A DNA stretch of 6,366 bases from Limnoglobus sp. (GTDB lineage Bacteria; Planctomycetota; Planctomycetia; Gemmatales; Gemmataceae). This document shows, one piece after another, positions 5,011 through 6,366 of this stretch. The notes beneath the pieces are model-generated. The model made no database searches and was not told the DNA's origin. It saw only the letters and a program-made list of their open reading frames with translations. Position numbers and translations under genes: made by a program. Within the stretch, counting starts at the first letter, position 1; the number at the start of each line of letters is the position of its first letter. Location of the stretch: contig JANXNT010000977.1 of NCBI GenBank assembly GCA_025353985.1, forward strand, positions 1 through 6,366. The letters run 5' to 3'.

Positions 5011-6366
5011 GTTGGCGGCACGCCTGGCGGAATGACGACCGGTGGCGGAGGCACTGGCACCGGTGGCACCGGTGGTGGTCCCGGAGGCGTTGGTGGTCCG
5101 GGTGGCACGGGTGGAATGACCGGCGGCGGTACGACCGGTGCGCCCACAGTCACGAGGAAGTTCTGGCCCGTGACCACTTCGCCGTTGATGATCGTGACGC
5201 TTGGCAGGACGCCGTTCGCTGGCGTTTCGAAAGAGAACTTCGCGCCGGATGCCAGCGTCGCCACCACTTTGTGCGAGCCGTTCGGCAAGCCGAACGAACC
5301 CGGCGAAGAAGCGGGCCCGAACGAATACGAACCCGAGTCATCGGTGGTGACGGTGAGTGCGGGCAGGCTCCCGAACGAACTATCGCCGCGATCGAGGAAC
5401 AGTTGGAGCGTAACCCCCGTGAGGCCGGTTTCCGTCGGGTCGATGATCCCATTCCGGTTCGCGTCGATAATCACCGCGCCCTGAATTTCGGCAGCCGTGG
5501 TGTCGACTCGCTTGAAGAAGCTGAACCGCGACGTGCCATCTGGCCCGCTGGTGATGCTCGGGCCCGCCGGCGACAACGGCGAGAGATCGGTTGCCGTTGA
5601 AGTCACGACGCCCGCACCGGAGTTTGTGACGCTCTCTGGAAGCGGTTCGTTGTTTGGCAGCTTGAACTCGCCAGGGCCGAAGGTAATGTCGGCTTCGGTC
5701 TGACCGGGGTTCGGCAGCTTTTTGTTGATCGTAAAGCTCACCGATCCGTTACCTTGGAAGTCGGTCGTGATCACTTTCGAACCGAGGAACACTTGGCCGT
5801 AACCCGCGTTCGTGGTGGCGAGTGCGGTCGGATCTTTGTCGTTGAAACCGGGGTTGTAGTAGTAGTCGATCCGGTACGGCCGGAACGGCTTCGCGATCAG
5901 GGCCGTGCTGAACGTCGTACGGTCCAACGTGGACTGCACCACCTGGAGCAACGGGAAGTTCTGGAGCAAGTTCGGGCCGTAATTCCGCCCACCGACGACG
6001 TTGTTAAACGTGTTGTTGGCACCGAAGCCATCCGAGTCGCCCGGATCGAGCGAGAACGAATTGAGCGTACCATCGTTCAAGCCGCCGCGGCTGTGGTTAT
6101 ACTTGATGTGAGGAGCAGGATAATCGCTGCGGTCGTTGCCGAAGTTGAACGCCTGGTCGATGAAGTTCGGGTTGATCGGATCGCCGACAAATCGTCGAAT
6201 GAAGGGCAGTCGCGTCACGAAGTCGATGCCCAAATCGCCATCGGTGAGTTGCGCGGCCAGATCGGGTACACCCGTGGCGGTGAGTGTCGTGAGTTTGCCG
6301 TTTTGATAAATCTCGTTCGCTACGATGCGGTTGTCTTGCGACGACTGCCGCGTTTTGCCGAAGTCG
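4068..6366 (-). CDS. Large secreted multidomain protein: beta-helix end, SdrD_B-like domain, Pro-rich linker, FG-GAP/VCBS propeller (5' end outside window)
   Basis: Partial: the last 765 codons. The frame is open to the right edge with no ATG, and the start lies beyond 6366. Domains from the N-terminal side are as follows. (1) 6365-~5980 is the end of a right-handed parallel beta-helix of the NosD/pectate-lyase-like kind, with NRIVANEIYQNG, a GIDF turn and the spacer DPGDSDGFG. (2) 5978-5937 encodes GPNLLQNFPLLQVV and then YRIDYYYNPG...GQVFLGSKVITTD, a beta-sandwich segment commonly following such helices. (3) 5489-~5150 is an SdrD_B/Cna_B-like domain (PF17210) with the calcium-loop-like DANRNGIIDPTETG. 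(4) ~5146-5012 is a Pro-rich linker of about 45 residues. (5) ~5010-4071 is six FG-GAP/VCBS-type repeats. By family knowledge these are extracellular, calcium-stabilised adhesion or matrix modules; the ligand is unknown. No PEP-CTERM or LPXTG-like sorting tail is present; the protein ends directly after the last repeat (GALHN). An intrinsic terminator follows. Confidence 0.9.
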   Translation of the reverse strand, partial: DFGKTRQSSQDNRIVANEIYQNGKLTTLTATGVPDLAAQLTDGDLGIDFVTRLPFIRRFVGDPINPNFIDQAFNFGNDRSDYPAPHIKYNHSRGGLNDGTLNSFSLDPGDSDGFGANNTFNNVVGGRNYGPNLLQNFPLLQVVQSTLDRTTFSTALIAKPFRPYRIDYYYNPGFNDKDPTALATTNAGYGQVFLGSKVITTDFQGNGSVSFTINKKLPNPGQTEADITFGPGEFKLPNNEPLPESVTNSGAGVVTSTATDLSPLSPAGPSITSGPDGTSRFSFFKRVDTTAAEIQGAVIIDANRNGIIDPTETGLTGVTLQLFLDRGDSSFGSLPALTVTTDDSGSYSFGPASSPGSFGLPNGSHKVVATLASGAKFSFETPANGVLPSVTIINGEVVTGQNFLVTVGAPVVPPPVIPPVPPGPPTPPGPPPVPPVPVPPPPVVIPPGVPPTARLVAVGADAGGGPVVSVYGPTGDFRYQIAAYDARFTGGVRVAVGDVDGDGKADIITAPGAGIPGLVKVFNGNTGELMSQFQPYEDTFTGGVYISAGDVDGDGKADIVTGTGAGGGPRVQVFRGNTFESIANFFPYEDSFRGGVLVATGDLNGDGKADIVTGTGVGGGPRVQAFDGTTLVSLYNFFAYESTFRGGVFASAGNVDGVGLGEIITGTGQGGGALVKIFGQNELVNGGSPNPAKSFFAYDPNFRGGVRVDAVDANFDGKADIITGPGSGGGPDVRVIDYTNLQDLYRLQAFDPSFLGGVFVGALHN
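5012..5146 (-). other. Proline-rich linker segment within the secreted protein
   Basis: This stretch encodes about 45 residues, mostly Pro with Val, Gly and Ile (for example PPVIPPVPPGPPTPPGPP), including PPP and PPPP runs. It separates the SdrD_B-like domain from the propeller and probably forms an extended rigid spacer. On the plus strand it appears as a run of GGTGGC-type triplets. Confidence 0.85.

Noticed and set aside
5032..5484. Plus-strand Gly-rich frame resembling a PGRS-like protein
   Set aside because: The Gly run is simply the complement of proline codons in the linker, and the recognisable domains are on the minus strand.
4074..5600. 508-aa plus-strand reading frame opposite the secreted-protein gene
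   Set aside because: The composition is His/Arg/Asp-rich without domains and reflects the GC-rich complementary strand of FG-GAP and SdrD_B-like coding DNA.
6231..6233. TTG codon as the start of the large secreted protein
   Set aside because: The frame continues open to the right edge and encodes beta-helix-like sequence (NRIVANEIYQNG), and no ribosome site is seen before the TTG. The protein is truncated by the window.
1..6366. Defence system, CRISPR array, mobile element, phage or biosynthetic cluster
   Set aside because: No transposase, integrase, nuclease, repeat-spacer pattern, or clustered biosynthetic enzymes are seen. The genes are ordinary planctomycete families without an operon linking them.

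Overview
The window looks like chromosomal DNA of a planctomycete, most likely from the Gemmata/Gemmataceae side of the phylum. This is inferred from gene content: a DUF1559 prepilin-like protein with a GFTLIE signal, a DUF1571 lipoprotein, and a very large secreted protein joining a beta-helix, an SdrD_B-like domain and FG-GAP repeats. All three families are heavily expanded in planctomycetes. The DNA is GC-rich, and the two genes with visible SD-type ribosome sites use ordinary AGGAGG-like sequences. No RNA gene, insertion sequence, CRISPR array or phage gene is visible.

Layout. Positions 1-180 are a leader region with an AT-rich perfect inverted repeat at the left edge and a 13-bp direct repeat, one copy of which supplies the ribosome-binding site. 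Positions 181-1671 (+) encode a 496-aa fusion of an N-terminal TusA/SirA-like sulfur-carrier domain with a cobalamin-independent methionine synthase (MetE C-terminal/YxjG-like) catalytic domain. All four predicted zinc ligands and the homocysteine-site acids are present, but the MetE folate-binding N-terminal half is absent. Positions 1771-2787 (+) encode a DUF1559 protein with a type IV prepilin-like N-terminus. It ends 7 nt from the stop of a convergent minus-strand gene (2795-3910) for a DUF1571 lipoprotein. Positions 3911-4067 hold that gene's promoter and ribosome site, plus a strong intrinsic terminator for the next minus-strand gene. Positions 4068-6366 (-) are the 3' 765 codons of a large secreted protein whose start lies beyond the right edge.

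How the genes relate. I see no multi-gene operon. The two plus-strand genes are 99 nt apart with a hairpin between them, and the two minus-strand genes are separated by a terminator. Three of the four products are predicted to be exported (pseudopilin-like, lipoprotein, adhesin-like multidomain protein). The first is a cytoplasmic sulfur/methyl metabolism enzyme. The most noteworthy item is the TusA-MetE fusion, which suggests coupling of sulfur handling to a folate-independent methionine synthase or related thiol methyltransferase. This is an inference that needs biochemical testing. No complete previously undescribed multi-gene system is evident in this window.
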